A DNA stretch of 64,000 nt from Triadica sebifera (GCA_023653625.1 CM042913.1:11573069-11637068); one strand, 5' to 3'; positions 35,301 to 46,930 are shown, counted from the first letter of the stretch. Numbers and translations: made by a program. The notes: a model not told the origin generated them from the letters alone.

Positions 35301-37850
35301 TTTCTTTTTATGTGTGTGTGTGCGCATGCATGCATGAAAACAGTTAAGAAAATTACTACCCTACATATCAGAGACTAAAGTATGAAAGTATTTTTTTCTT
35401 TTTCTCCTTTATGGGATTATGAGATTATTAAAATAAATCAGTGTAAAGGTCTTATGAAAGATCCAATTCAACATAATTTTGTTTTATTATATATCATGGT
35501 AATGACTAATGACTAGCGGCTCTTTGGAATTGTGAAGTTATAAAAATTGAACAATATACTGGATTTCTGAAAGAATAAAGTTTAGGCATAAGACATATCC
35601 AGCCACAATTTTCGTCATTTTGCCCATTTAATCAATTTTTTGTCCAACTTGCCCCTTAAACTTTGTTTTTGGACCAGGTTGCTACTTAATATTTCAAAAA
35701 CATGATATACTGGGCCACTATATGGTGACATGACATATCGGAAAAACACATCAGCACGTGAAATACACGCACTATTTTTTGATATTTTTCACCTGACAAG
35801 GGCATATTATGATGAAAATTTGAATTTTTAAGAGGTAAAGTGGACCAAAAAGGAAATATAAGAGGTATCTTGGACCAAAAACCAGTCAATGGGGCAAAAT
35901 GACGAAAGTGACAAATACAAGTGGTTGGGTGTATCTTTTGCTAAAGTTTACTGCCAATTTTGGGTTTTCTTAAATTTTGATAATTTACTTTTGGACCTTA
36001 TGTATTAAAGGAGTTTACTTAAATTTTTAGTGTATGTATTTTTTATCCAGCCTTCACTTTAGATGTTTTGAAGGTCATATGTTTCACGAATACTAGTCAT
36101 CTATTTATTTTGTTTTCACAAAAATTTTTGTTAATCTTTTAAACATAACCTTCATTTTGAAATTATACTAAACATGGTTAATTAATGGTTTTACTTTTAA
36201 TGATTACACCCTTAACTTTATTTAATGCGATTTTTAATCTTCAAGTTTCAATCTCAAATGAAACACACCCTAAGAGCAATAAAAGAAATAAATACAATTT
36301 ACTGGAAGCAATACTCTTCATCACTACCTATATACCCTCTTCATAGGATTTTCCAGAAGCAAGATTGATGCGAATATTCTAAGTAACAACGTGGAAAGAA
36401 AAAACACTGCAGGTTTTTTGGTCATTCAACAGAAGAATTATGTTAATGACAAAATACCATCTGTTTTCAGATATCTTTCCTTCGAAGAGATTTTCAAGAA
36501 AATAGCCATAGTTTACTGCTTCTATATTTTCCTTAATTGTTTCCCTCATTTTCTCTCTCAAACATAAATGTACACAAACATGTACATGCATGATGAGTTT
36601 GCATGTGCTGCAGCTGAAATTTCCCTGATGCCCAAACAATCAAAGGTTATCAACATTCCAGACAACAAAATGAAGATTGATACCGTGAATCAGAAACTCT
36701 CAGGGGTTGCCTTCAACTTGCATTCTTGAGAGTCTCAATATCCTCCCAAGCAGCTGCCATTGCAAAAATTTGTATTTTGTCATAGTTGCTTGTAAGAAGT
36801 GTTGCCTTGGGCCAACTATGAGCACTGGAGATGCAGTAGAATTAACTACCATTACAGCCCTTGGTTAATACTACCACATTTGGAATCCCACGAAGCTTTT
36901 TATCTGCAGAATTCTTTCAATTTCTGAGATATGCTCCTAGCTTTGATACTTCATTAGAGCACTCTGACCAGCAATGGGCAAAAGAAATATGTTTTCAAAT
37001 GTTAGTTGCATTTAATTTTACATTCTTTTAAATGATCACCGACAAATTGTAGATAACTTAAATCATATTGTTGTTTTGATGCAAATAGATCTATAATCAA
37101 GTAAATGGTTTGCCTGAAGTGGTGCTTCCGCTGTTATCTTGTGAAAAGAAGATCTCTATATTAAACAAAAGATCATAATGTGCAGGTTCCAGCAGTTTAT
37201 TGGTGGTATAAGGCTGCTAGCCATGCAGCAGAGCTAACTGCGGGATACTATAACCCCACAAACCATGATGGGTACTCCCCAGTTTTCGAGGTTTTGAAGA
37301 AGCACTCTGTCACAATGAAGTTTGTGTGCTCTGGGTTGCAAGTTTCTGATCATGAAAGTGATGGAGCACTTGCTGATCCTGAGGGCTTGAGTTGGCAGGT
37401 GATTGCCCTTTTATGTCCCTCTATAGTCCCTAATTGCTATGATTGCCCTTTTATATCCCTCTACACTTCCTAATTGCTATATGGTTTCTTGGATAATGCA
37501 AGCAACTTGTCAATTAAGTTGAAGCCTGGAATTTCTTAATGTTAAATGTTGATATTAGGCAGACTACTTTTACCATGTGAAAGTAGATGCTAATGGATCC
37601 CTGTTTCTTCCTACAGGTTTTAAATTCTGCCTGGGACCGAGGATTGACTGTGGCTGGTGTGAACATACTTTCGTGTTATGATAGAGAAGGGTGTATGAGA
37701 GTGGTTGAGATGGCAAAGCCTAGGCACGACCCTGATCACCATCACTTTACTTTCTTTGTCTATCAACAGCCCTCACCTTTAGTTCAAGGAACAATTTGCT
37801 TCACTGAGTTGGAATACTTCATAAAATGCATGCATGGTATGAATATTTGA
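20784..37850 (+). CDS. BAM8: BZR1-BAM transcription factor, BAM8-like (BZR1-type DNA-binding domain fused to inactive beta-amylase)
   Basis: Nine exons, all joined in phase 0: 20784-21284, 21397-21621, 23810-23890, 24138-24341, 31872-32066, 32735-32899, 34700-34960, 37186-37398 and 37617-37850. Every junction has GT-AG. The product is 692 residues, about the length of Arabidopsis BAM7 and BAM8. Residues 1-90 are Gln/Pro- then Ala-rich. Residues about 93-167 form the BZR1-type DNA-binding domain (basic RERTKLRERHRRAI, then GLRQYGNFPLP and EAGWTVEADGTTYR). The beta-amylase fold starts near 260 (YVPVYVML) and runs to the end. The first catalytic Glu is kept (E436 in AGELKYPS). The second, in the LEM position of active enzymes, is Gly594 (FVCSGLQ). 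The flexible loop is also altered (HEYGGSDSGE). The TGFVNNFCQL and VKFVC-like segments fit BAM8 better than BAM7. Arabidopsis BAM7/BAM8 act in the nucleus on CACGTGTG-type elements; the same role here is inferred. Confidence 0.93.
21622..23809 (+). other. BAM8 intron 2
   Basis: A 2.2-kb intron with donor GTAGTT and acceptor TTGATGCAG. It contains ordinary T-rich intron sequence and an (AT)n tract at about 23306-23335. No embedded gene was found. Confidence 0.8.
23306..23335. repeat. (AT)n microsatellite in BAM8 intron 2
   Basis: About 15 AT units; the Ile/Tyr-rich minus frame across it is an artefact. Confidence 0.9.
25448..25898 (+). repeat. 5' LTR of intron 4 Copia element
   Basis: About 451 bp, twice the length of its partner. 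The excess comes from a tandem duplication of the block starting GTTTGACACATCTAATAAG (copies at about 25640 and 25770), plus a stretch with TTGGGGGCATTGCCCC and an (AT)n tract (25618-25639) that the 3' LTR lacks. Confidence 0.85.
25925..29830 (+). pseudogene. decayed gag-pol of the intron 4 Copia element
   Basis: The frame is broken by many stops and shifts. Recognisable parts are: gag from ATG 25925; zinc knuckle (26617-26658); protease region about 26790-26850, where the DSG triad reads DSR; GAG-pre-integrase (about 27150-27260); an integrase core open for 166 codons (27513-28013); RT (about 28380-28990), with the YVDD box reduced to YVD by loss of one codon (about 28857-28866); and RNase H (about 29420-29830), with the usual SKTEVEYMA and ARTKHIDVRFH signatures. 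The element cannot move on its own. Confidence 0.9.
29926..30150 (+). repeat. 3' LTR of intron 4 Copia element
   Basis: Starts TGTTGTGTATGACTC and ends TTTCTCAACA, 225 bp. It shares the GTTTGACACATCTAATAAG and CTCGTTAAATCTCTG-type blocks with the 5' LTR but has only one copy of them. Confidence 0.85.
32156..32184. repeat. (TC)n microsatellite in BAM8 intron 5
   Basis: A TCTC run of about 14 units with a few interruptions, in the 668-bp intron between exons 5 and 6. Confidence 0.85.
34076..34440. repeat. hexamer minisatellite (GGTATT/GGTTTT)n in BAM8 intron 6
   Basis: About 360 bp built from GGTATT, GGTTTT, GGCATT, GGTAGT and GGTTCT hexamers. The T-rich repeat is open in several frames on both strands and yields Gly-Ile-Gly-Phe or Val-Leu polymers. 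It lies wholly in the 1.8-kb intron, whose flanking exons are intact. Confidence 0.92.
35585..35941. mobile_element. Mutator-type MITE with perfect 9-bp target duplication in BAM8 intron 7
   Basis: A 357-bp non-coding element is bracketed by TAAAGTTTA at 35576-35584 and 35942-35950. The ends are inverted repeats: GGCATAAGACATATCCAGCC at the left against GCAAAAGATACACCCAACC (reverse complement of the right). The match continues inward through CGTCATTTTGCCC on both sides. A 9-bp duplication is typical of Mutator-like elements. It carries no coding sequence. Confidence 0.88.
36600..36970 (-). pseudogene. possible antisense gene relic in BAM8 intron 7
   Basis: The base composition of this part of intron 7 is unlike the rest. 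On the minus strand one frame reads LRGIPNVVVLTKGCNGS and, a frame shift later, LLTSNYDKIQIFAMAAAWED, both protein-like. The two pieces are not in one frame and I do not recognise the family. Chance is not excluded. Confidence 0.2.
37401..37480. repeat. 40-bp tandem duplication in BAM8 intron 8
   Basis: GATTGCCCTTTTATGTCCCT... (37401-37440) is repeated with few changes at 37441-37480. The first copy begins two bases after the GT of the splice donor. The second copy does not recreate a donor. Confidence 0.9.
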
Positions 37851-38191
37851 AACTCAACTCATTGTAGTTGATAATTATGTTAGTGGCTGTTCCGATGGTC
37901 GATAACATTAACTTTTGCATTTATTTTGTTTGGAATTTATGTCCTTTCACATTATATCCCATTATGAAATGGTGTTAAGCAATTTCTATACAGCTAGAAG
38001 TTTTTAATCTTCATCTGAAAAGAGACTTCTATTGTACAGTTACTCGTGTAGTAAAATAAATATTACATTTGGTTCTAAACTATCTTTTTCAATTTTTTTT
38101 GCTTGCAATTCAATGTGTTCTAAAATAAATATTTATGAGCTCAATAAACACTGTAGAAGTTGGTCATATTCCATTTGGTTCTAAACTAAAA

Positions 38192-38231
<40 letters not shown>

Positions 38232-38973
38232 CTTACCTGACATTTTCTCGTTAACTTAGTTTATATAGATTCAATCAAAACAAGTATTTGGAGCAGAAAA
38301 CTCAAGGCACTGACAAAAACTCACTAGATCTGCCGATCAGCAGCATAATTTGATAGAAACCTCACTCCTGCACAGCATGGCTCAGTTGGGGCTTGCCTCT
38401 ATTTTGGACAAGTATGAAATGCATGGGGAAAGTTCTCCCACTATTCCATTGCAAGATGGTAATGGCTAATCTGTTACCGAGGTTGTGCCTGAAATTAGCA
38501 TCACAACGCTTAGTCAACAATTAAAGTTTAGATCCATCAACTTAGTTGTAATTAAACCTTTAAATAAATTCTTAGAAAGGTGAAAATTTTATTCGGACAT
38601 TTTGAATTTCACGATGACCCTAGTAATGAAACCAAGAAAAATCTAAAATATATATATATTAATTAGATACAAGTTAGTATTGTTATTTTCAGAAATTGGA
38701 TATGGGACTTTATGAAAATTAATCAAATTAATTAAGATTCAATTCCTCTTACCATCGGTTGTCTTAATGAGAGGGGAAATTCTACTCTTGCTTTTGAAGA
38801 CTCCGCCTCAGCCTCAGCCTCGCCGACTGTTGGTGATGTTAACGGAATCTTGAAGAAGCCTTAATTTTTTTTTTTTTTATAGAAAACAAAAGCCTTATTT
38901 TTCTACGAGAAAGTGAGATGCCACTTTGGCAATATCAGGATGAAACGCCTATTTATGAGTTGGTTTATGGAAG
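37851..38973. other. 3' UTR of BAM8 and downstream intergenic DNA
   Basis: Probable 3' UTR to about 38060 (AAAATAAATATTAC near 38050 could carry the poly(A) signal). A poly-T tract lies at 38193-38231. The stretch 38270-38840 is of mixed composition, with GCCTCAGCCTCAGCCTCGCC near 38807, but has no frame I can support. Confidence 0.4.
38193..38231. repeat. poly-T tract
   Basis: About 38 consecutive T residues, possibly the poly(A) tail of an inverted retro-inserted sequence; no parent was identified. Confidence 0.9.
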
Positions 38974-41900
38974 TTTTGAAAATATGACTTAAAAAATAAG
39001 TTTTTGAAAAGTTTTGTCAAAATGTGAGGCAGGTGAGGCACCACTTTTCAAACTTTTCTATGTGTGCTGAATATATTGACTTTATAATTTTTGTTTTTTC
39101 ATTGATTCTCCGCCCAGTAAATTGGCAAAGCATTTCAAATGTAAAGCACAACAAGAGCAAATAAAAGCTCCTTGAGAGAAAAAAAAAAAGAAGAAAAATA
39201 TAAAAATATTTATTATTTGTTATTTTTAAAATTTTTATAAAATAGTGTATTTGTTCTTTTCTTAATTATTAGAGAGAATATATAATCTCTTATTTATTTT
39301 ATAGTGAATTCTTTTATCATTGTCTGTACTTTTTATCCTAATTCATTTATTTAAGGGTTAGTTCCATTTAATCTTTATTTTTTTTCAAATTATTAGCTAC
39401 AACCCTAATTTATTCGATCATAATTTTTCTCAATAAATGATATTAATTTATTGTATGTTATGTGTTTGCTACTAATAAGTGGACCTTACACATTATAAAA
39501 TAAAATAAATTATTATTTATCCTTGAAAGTTGTTATAAAAGTAGGGACGACAAAATTTGAGATGACAAAATTCAATAGGAATAATTTTTCATTGTGTAAA
39601 TTAAAGATAAATGTTATCTCGAAAAAATATAATTGTTTGATGGTTATTAGTGAAAAGCCAACAAAATTCACATATAATAATAAGCGGGAACAAGATGAAT
39701 GTAAATGATATTACAAATTTTCATCTTGTATTAGAAGATGAAGTGTTGTCAAGCACATAGGAGAAGAAAACTGTAAGTGAGATTTGAGATCTTCTTACGA
39801 AGTTGTACGAGGTCAAATTATTTCACAAAAAAAAAATTTAAGAGAAAATTGTACACTCTACGGATGTCAAAATCTATTTCAATGACAGAGTACATCAATA
39901 TTTTGAATGTTCTATTTTGTTAGCTCATATCACTGGATTATAAAATATAGTCAAATGAACGTGTTGAACTATTGTTTCAAAGTCTACCTGATTCGTATGA
40001 TCAACTCATTATTAATCTAACAAACAATGTCTTTACAAATCATCTGAACTTTAATACTGTTGCAACTGCTATTCTTAAAGAAGAAAATCGCTGCAAAAAT
40101 AAAAAAGACAGGTTGACAAGTTTGCAACAAATGGAGGCCCTAATGGTGATAAGAGAGATCAACGGAATGTGACTTAAGTGGGAGTCAAGATCAAGATAGA
40201 TTAAAGTCGAAAAGTAAGAAGAACTGAAAATGCTACATATATGGCAAAAATGGTCATTTGATAAAGGATTGTTAGAGTTTAAATAAGAAAAATTCAAACT
40301 CTCAAGGAAATATTGCAAGCACATCCAATGAGAGTGATACTTTATATTGTGAAGTAGCGATAACTAGTGAAGAGAGAATGACATTTGTTGATATGTGATT
40401 CATTGACTCGGGAGCCACATTTCACATGACTTTTCGAAGAGAATGATTCCATTAATATAAACCTGTCTCTAAGGGATCTATATATAGTTGCAATGATCAT
40501 ACTTTAAAGATTGTCGGTATTGGAATCATAAATTGAAGTTTCATGATGACACAATATGCATTATTCCACAAATGATATATATGGAGTTTCTAAAAAAGAA
40601 TTTGATGCATTAGGTCAACTGATGATCTTAGCTGTAAAATTGAAGTTGAAAAATGAATCGTGAAGGTGATTCGATGTGCACTTATTCTAATGAAGGGAAA
40701 AAATATGACTATAACTAATACATGTTAAGGGAGAGATTTTGCTAGAAAGAGAAGCATAGATTACTTCAAATAGTTCAAGTGAAAGTTTTATAATGGTGTG
40801 GTATTAGAAACTTAGCCATATGTTTGAGCAATGAATGTTTTCAGTCTTCAAAGCATTCAAAGCGAGAGTAGAGTTTGATTCTAGAAAAAAGATCAAATGT
40901 CTAAGGTCAAATAATGTAGGAGAATGCACTAACCATGAGTTTGCCAAATTCTGTAATAAATAAGGCATAAAAAGACAGTTCACTACAATATACACTCCTT
41001 AATAAAATAGAGTGACGAAGTGGAAGAACAAAACCTTGTTAGAAAAAACAAGAGTAATGTTGGGAGCTACATACTTGAAAAAATCTTTCTGGGTAGAAGC
41101 AGTAAATATTATCTATTATGTGATAAATCAGACCCCATCAATAATAATTGAGTTGAAGACATCGATAGAAATGTGGACTAGAAAGAAGACTAATTATTCA
41201 AACCTCCATATATTTGAAAATATTGTGCACGTGATATACAATACCTAAAAAATTACAAAGCAAGGTCCAAAATCTAGAAAATGTTTATTCTTGAGGTACG
41301 TTGATGGAATAAAGGAGTATTGCATGTGGGATCTCATTGCCCACAATTTTGTAGTTAGCATATATGTTATTTTTTAAAAGATAAACACCACAAATAAGAA
41401 ATAAATGATAACACGATGAGGGAAAAATTCAGAGACTATTGTAGTACACTTTGAAAAAGAAGTTGAGTAAAAAAATTCTTCTAGAGCAGCACTAGAGCAC
41501 GAGGAACAAGAACCAATTATTTATGAGACATTGGAAACTCGATAGTCAAATCGCTTTATAAAATAACCAGGTTGATACTCAAAGTATATTATGGAGAGTA
41601 ATATTGCATATTGTCTTCTTACAAAGGATTAAGAGTCATCAATTCTCCAATAAGCACTGAATAATTCGAATGCATCTTAATAGATGACAACAATTTAAGA
41701 AGAAATGAAAGCTCTTTATAAAAATAAAATTTAGAAACTTGTTTCGTTACTATAAGAAAAAAAGCCTAGGTAACAAATAGGTGTGTGTATAAGAACAAGT
41801 GTAATAATGAAAATCAAATAGAGTGGTATCGTGCAAGATTTGTGGTGAAAGAATATGATAAAAAAATATTGAATTTAATGAGATATTTCTCCTAGCAGTA

Positions 41901-43690
41901 CAACTGACAACAATTGGAGTAGTCCTGACAATGTAAACTACATTTGATTTGCTTCTGGAGTTGTTAGATGTGAAAACTGTTTTTCTTCATGGATATCTTG
42001 AAGAAGAAATTTACATGCTCCAACTAGAGAGATTTAAAGAAAAAGGAAATGAAATTTTGGTTTACAGGTTGAACAAATCTATTTATGATCTCAAATAGAC
42101 GTTGAGGTGTTGGTATAGAAGATTTGATTCTTCTACTATGAGCCTTGGATACAACAAACTTGATGTAGACTTTTGTGCATATATCAAGAGGTTTGGTAGA
42201 AATAATTTTATTATTTTACTGTTGTATATAGATGACATGTTAGTAGCAGATCCTAATAAAAATCATATTGTAGAATTGAAAACATAGTTGGTTAAAGAGT
42301 TTAAAATGAAGAACATGAGATTGACAAATAAAATTCTAAGGATGCAAATTTATCGAGATATAAATAATAGGAAAATTTGATTTTTTTAAAAGAATTATTT
42401 GAAAAAGAATTTGCAACATTTCAATATTCAAGATTGTAAAAAAAGTTCTACCTCACTTTCTATTAATTTCAAGTTATCTTCTAGTATGAGTTATAACATA
42501 AAAGCAAAAAAAATGAAGATATCTCGAGTATTGTATACATTAGCAGTTGAAAGTTTAATATTCTTTATGATTTGTACAGTATCAGATATTGTATAAGCAA
42601 TGAGAGCGATTAGTTAATATATAGCGAATCTTGGTAAAGATCATTGGAATTGAGTGAAAAAGGTCATGAGATACATTAAGGAGATTATAAATATTGCATT
42701 GTATTATGAAGGATCAAACTTTATTATCAGATGATATATTGATTTAGATTATACTTGTGATCTTGATAAAAGCAAATTCACCGCTGAATATATATTTGTA
42801 CTTGCTAGCAGATCTATAAGTTGGATTTCAAAACTGTAATCAGTTATGATTACATTAACAATAGAAATGGAATATGTAGCAACTGTATAACCTAGTAAAG
42901 AAGCAATCTAGTTGAAAATGACATTGGAGAAATTCGGATATGAACAAGAGAAATTTTTTATATTTTGTGACAGTTAAAGTGTTTTGTATCTTGTAAAAAA
43001 TTCTGCTTTTCATTTAAGGAAAAAACACATTTAAGTGCAGTTCCACTCCATTCATACGAAAATGGAGGAAGAAACAATGAATATGCAAAAAATTCATAAT
43101 AAGACAATATAGCAAATTTCTTGACTAAAGTAATCAGTGTTGATAAAATTTATTTAGTGTCGATCATCTAGCGGTTTAGTAGAAACGTAAGCGATATAAA
43201 ATGACAAAAAAGAAAAAATTGTGTGAAAATATGATTGACATAATTAAATTTTTAAGTAGAAGATTTATTGAAAATATGACAAAACAAAAAAAAATTGAAA
43301 AATTTTGTTAAAATATGAGGTAGGTGAGACAAAAAAGTTTGAATTTTTCTATCGATGTCCGACATATTGATTTTATAATTTTTTTTATTTATTCTCTATC
43401 TATAGGCAAAACATTTCAAATATAAAGTGCAACAAATAGCAAGTGAGAGCTCCCCAAATAAAGAAAAAAATAGAGAGAAATATATATTTTTTATTTTTTA
43501 TTATCTATTTAATTATTATCTATATATTTATTATCTATTTAATTATTAGAAAATATATAATTTTTATTTTTTTATAGTGAATTATTTTATTATTATCCGT
43601 AATTTTTATCCTAAAGATTTTTCTTCGTAAAATCTGTCAATTTTATTTTATTTTTATTTTTTTAAATTATTAGTCCTAATTTTTCTGAAT
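38974..43690 (+). mobile_element. second Ty1/Copia element, intergenic, degenerate
   Basis: Two LTR-like blocks both begin near TTGAAAATATGAC (about 38974 and 43266). They share AAAATRTGAGGYAGGTGAG, GCAAARCATTTCAAATRTAAAG, GAGAGCTCC/AAAGCTCC and TATAGTGAATT-TTTTAT in the same order. They run about 380-440 bp, with unclear 3' ends. Between them are relics of gag, protease, integrase, RT and RNase H in Copia order. A polypurine-like AAGTAGAAGAT precedes the right LTR. The target duplication was not resolved. Decay is heavier than in the other two copies. Confidence 0.82.
39960..43140 (+). pseudogene. decayed gag-pol of the intergenic Copia element
   Basis: Recognisable pieces are: gag (about 39970-40170); a zinc knuckle at 40231-40272 in which the second Cys is Tyr (CYIYGKNGHLIKDC); a protease motif FIDSGATFHM near 40400; integrase C-terminal pieces (41012-41248); RT pieces with an intact YIDD box near 42226-42237; and RNase H pieces (about 42740-43110). 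Stops and frameshifts separate all of them. Confidence 0.8.
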
Positions 43691-44333
43691 AGAAAGTTGC
43701 AACGAGAATATTAAAGGCAGTGGAACTGATCAAATCGCAGGAATCAAATACAACTTAGAACTTAGACATATAGTCAATAATTGAATATTAATATGTGGAT
43801 AATCTGATCACGAGTTTTTCCGAATATAACTTCAAATCAAGCAATACCAATTTTGTGTTATTATTATTCAAGCCCTCAATAGACCATAGAATATGAAAAA
43901 TATGTTCCGAGAAAAATAAAATATGATGCGCATTAAATATTAATTTTTTAGATTGTAATTGAAAAATGAAAACCTTAGCTTATTTGTTTTAGATATAGAA
44001 TTTGAAGGGTGAGGGCGTTGAATTTAGGGATTTAATTTAGAATCGAAAAATTGAAAATATAATTAGAGACAATCAAACTAAATTATAGTTTATTAGAAGG
44101 CTTGAACCAAAATTAATACAGTTTAATTAGATACGATTTAATCAATTTTAAAAATTAAATTCCTATAAATTATAATAATAATTATAAATTTATAAATTAT
44201 CTAAAAGTAAAATTAATTTTTATAAAATAAAATCAATTACTATAATTATATTAATGATCAAAAATTAAAATTAATTACCGTAAAGCTGCATATTTTATTT
44301 TTTATTTGAAAACTAGAATCAATTGCGTCTATA

Positions 44334-44421
<88 letters not shown>

Positions 44422-44757
44422 TTTAGTCCGTTCAGCTTAATAGAAATTTTTAACATTATTAATCCAACTGACCAATTAAATTAGATAAATAATATTATTG
44501 AATGCATGATACTTTCTAAGTTTTATTAAAATTAATTAATTAATTTTGAAATCTTCACACATATTAAAAAAAGATAAACTATCCATTAATTTTATAAATT
44601 TTTAATTATAATTTATTTTGATACCTTTTTATTATTATTATTTTAAAATAAGTTATATAATTTTAATAAATAAGAGTGCAGGTTGATTTCTTAAAGTGGA
44701 AAACAAAATCTAAAATAGATATTTAAAATGTAACTGAGAGTAAAATTTTGGAATCAC
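43691..44757. other. intergenic, very AT-rich
   Basis: No gene. It contains an (AT)n microsatellite of about 80 bp and AATTA-rich filler. Confidence 0.6.
44339..44418. repeat. (AT)n microsatellite, about 40 units
   Basis: Uninterrupted TA repeat. Confidence 0.95.
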
Positions 44758-44805
44758 GGTAGATCGGAAAAATTCATTCTTCCGCTGTTTGGACGGTTTA
44801 CTGAA

Positions 44806-44808
<3 letters not shown>

Positions 44809-44876
<68 letters not shown>
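44809..44876. repeat. (AT)n microsatellite in the 5' region of the eIF2-gamma pseudogene
   Basis: About 34 AT units between a GC-richer stretch (44750-44807) and the probable 5' UTR exon (from 44880). The flanking frames on both strands are artefacts of the repeat. Confidence 0.95.
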
Positions 44877-44879
<3 letters not shown>

Positions 44880-44880
<1 letters not shown>

Positions 44881-45022
44881 TTCACTCTATTTTTCTTGCT
44901 TTTCTCGTATCCTACCTTGCCACTCGTTCCGCCACCGCGCGTGGCCCGCTTTATTACTGCCGAATCAACTTCCATTGGCACTCAACAGCCGGCGTCGCCG
45001 GGAGTCTACTTTGAGCATTTGT
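44880..45022 (+). other. probable 5' UTR exon of the eIF2-gamma pseudogene
   Basis: A GC-rich island (GCCACCGCGCGTGGCCCGC; CAGCCGGCGTCGCCGGGAG) in AT-rich surroundings, ending at a plausible donor (GAGCATTT then GTATGT). The next acceptor (GGTTAG) lies just before the pseudogene ATG at 45557, giving a 5' UTR intron of about 530 bp. This is inference from position and composition. Confidence 0.45.
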
Positions 45023-46930
45023 ATGTAAAATAATTTCCATATAATTTGCTATTAGTTTCTTGTGAAACGAATTAGGCATGTAGTAGTTCTTGCTAGTTTA
45101 GTTTTATTGTAAATTTTATAAAAAATGCAACTATGAGTTTATTACTCCTTGCATTGAGATATAGGAAACTATGATTCTCTGCTGCTTACGGTTTTTGTTG
45201 GAGTTTGTAGAAAATGGAGTATATTATTTGATTTAGTCTTGGGTTTAATTTTGGTAATTGTTCTAGAAGCAAGTAGCTGTACTAACTACTAAATGAAATC
45301 CGATTATTATTTTATGTTTGTTTACCAGGAAAATTGAATCAGTATTGATAATGTGGGTCTTTTTATTGTTTATGACAATCTTTGTTGGTGCCGTTTTGAT
45401 TAAAAAATTATAATCATAATAAGAATAATCTTGTTCTAACTACTGTATTCTGAATTAGTATGGGCAAATAATTGTGTTTTTTTTTGGATTGGGAAGAAGA
45501 TTATATTTTCTTCTTATGTAGTATATTTGAATTGGTTGAATCTATGGTTAGTAAAAATGTCGCGGAAAGGTTTTATGGAGCAAGACTTGAGTAAATTGGA
45601 TGCAACTACTTTCTCCTGAAGTTATACTCGCCAGGTAACTATAAATATTGGTAAGTCTCGAATTACTAGAGTATTGTTCCCTTCCCTGGGTGTTTAGTGA
45701 TTGAGAATTGATTATATGGGATTGAACGTGTACTTATGCACCATAGGTCATGTGGCGCATGGCAAGTCAACTGTTGTGAAAGCAATATCTGGTGTTCAGG
45801 TATTTAGCTGCTTTCACTGTGAAGTTTTTTATTTCCTAATCTTGCTAGTCTGTATTGCTTAAAGTTGCGGTTTTACTTCTCTGTGGCATTGTGTATCTAC
45901 AATCCAGTGTATAAGTTGATATGAAGAGCTCATGAAGAAAGTTGCCCATACTAGTTCAATTCCCTATATTAGTGATGCAGTAGGATCTATACTTTTTTTG
46001 TATAAAGAAAGACATTATATGGCTTTGCAGACGGTAACCAGTGAGCTTCCTCCTAAATTCTTTTTATGGGTCAACGAAGGAATGTTTCACTTCAATTTCA
46101 ATAGCATTGTCATCCATTTGAAACAAAGGATAGTACTTTTGGGGCTTGAACTCTAACTTGTACTATGTCAACAAGACAATAGATGCTTTTAAGAATTGAT
46201 TCTGTTATGATCAAAATTAGATTCCACATAATTGTAACAAGAAATCCTTCCATAAAGATATTCTGCATTCCAGCATATGCTGAAACTAGTTATCTTCTTA
46301 TTTTTCTATAAATCTATGGAGTTTTAGTTATTTTGGACAAGTTTCAATCAATGCTATTACCTAGTCCTGGAATGATTTCTTGATTTTATCTTGATTTAAA
46401 GTATATTAGATGAGATAGACTATGCCATTTTATTTGATTCTAATTGTCAAATGTTTAAATTACCTATCCATTTGCAGACTGTTCGTTCTAAAAATGAGTT
46501 GGAGCGCAACATTACAATCAAGCTTGGATATGCAAATGCAAAGATATACAAGTGTGAAGATGCACGATGCTCCTGGCTCATGTGTTACAAGTGAGTTGGC
46601 ATGTAGTTGAAGTACTATGGTATCAGTACACTTTTTGACATTTCATGCTTTGTTTAATGTGAGAAATTTTCTTGTAGGGCATATGGAAGTCGAAAAGAAA
46701 TGGTCCCATGCGTGATGTACCTGGGTTTGAGAACTATAGAATGAAATTGTTGAGACATGTTTCTTTCGTTGATTGTCCTATACACAGCTATAACTTTTAA
46801 GTTTGTTGTTTATGCACAATTCATAATTAGTGCTAGGTACTTCTTGTTACTTTTCTAGCCTTTTGACTTAAAGTTCCAAGTATCTTAATTATTCACTCAC
46901 TAAGAAAATTGTTGGGTTGCTGGATTATAT

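Noticed and set aside
44754..45028. Frames with Ile-Tyr repeats on both strands
   Set aside because: Translation of the (AT)n microsatellite.
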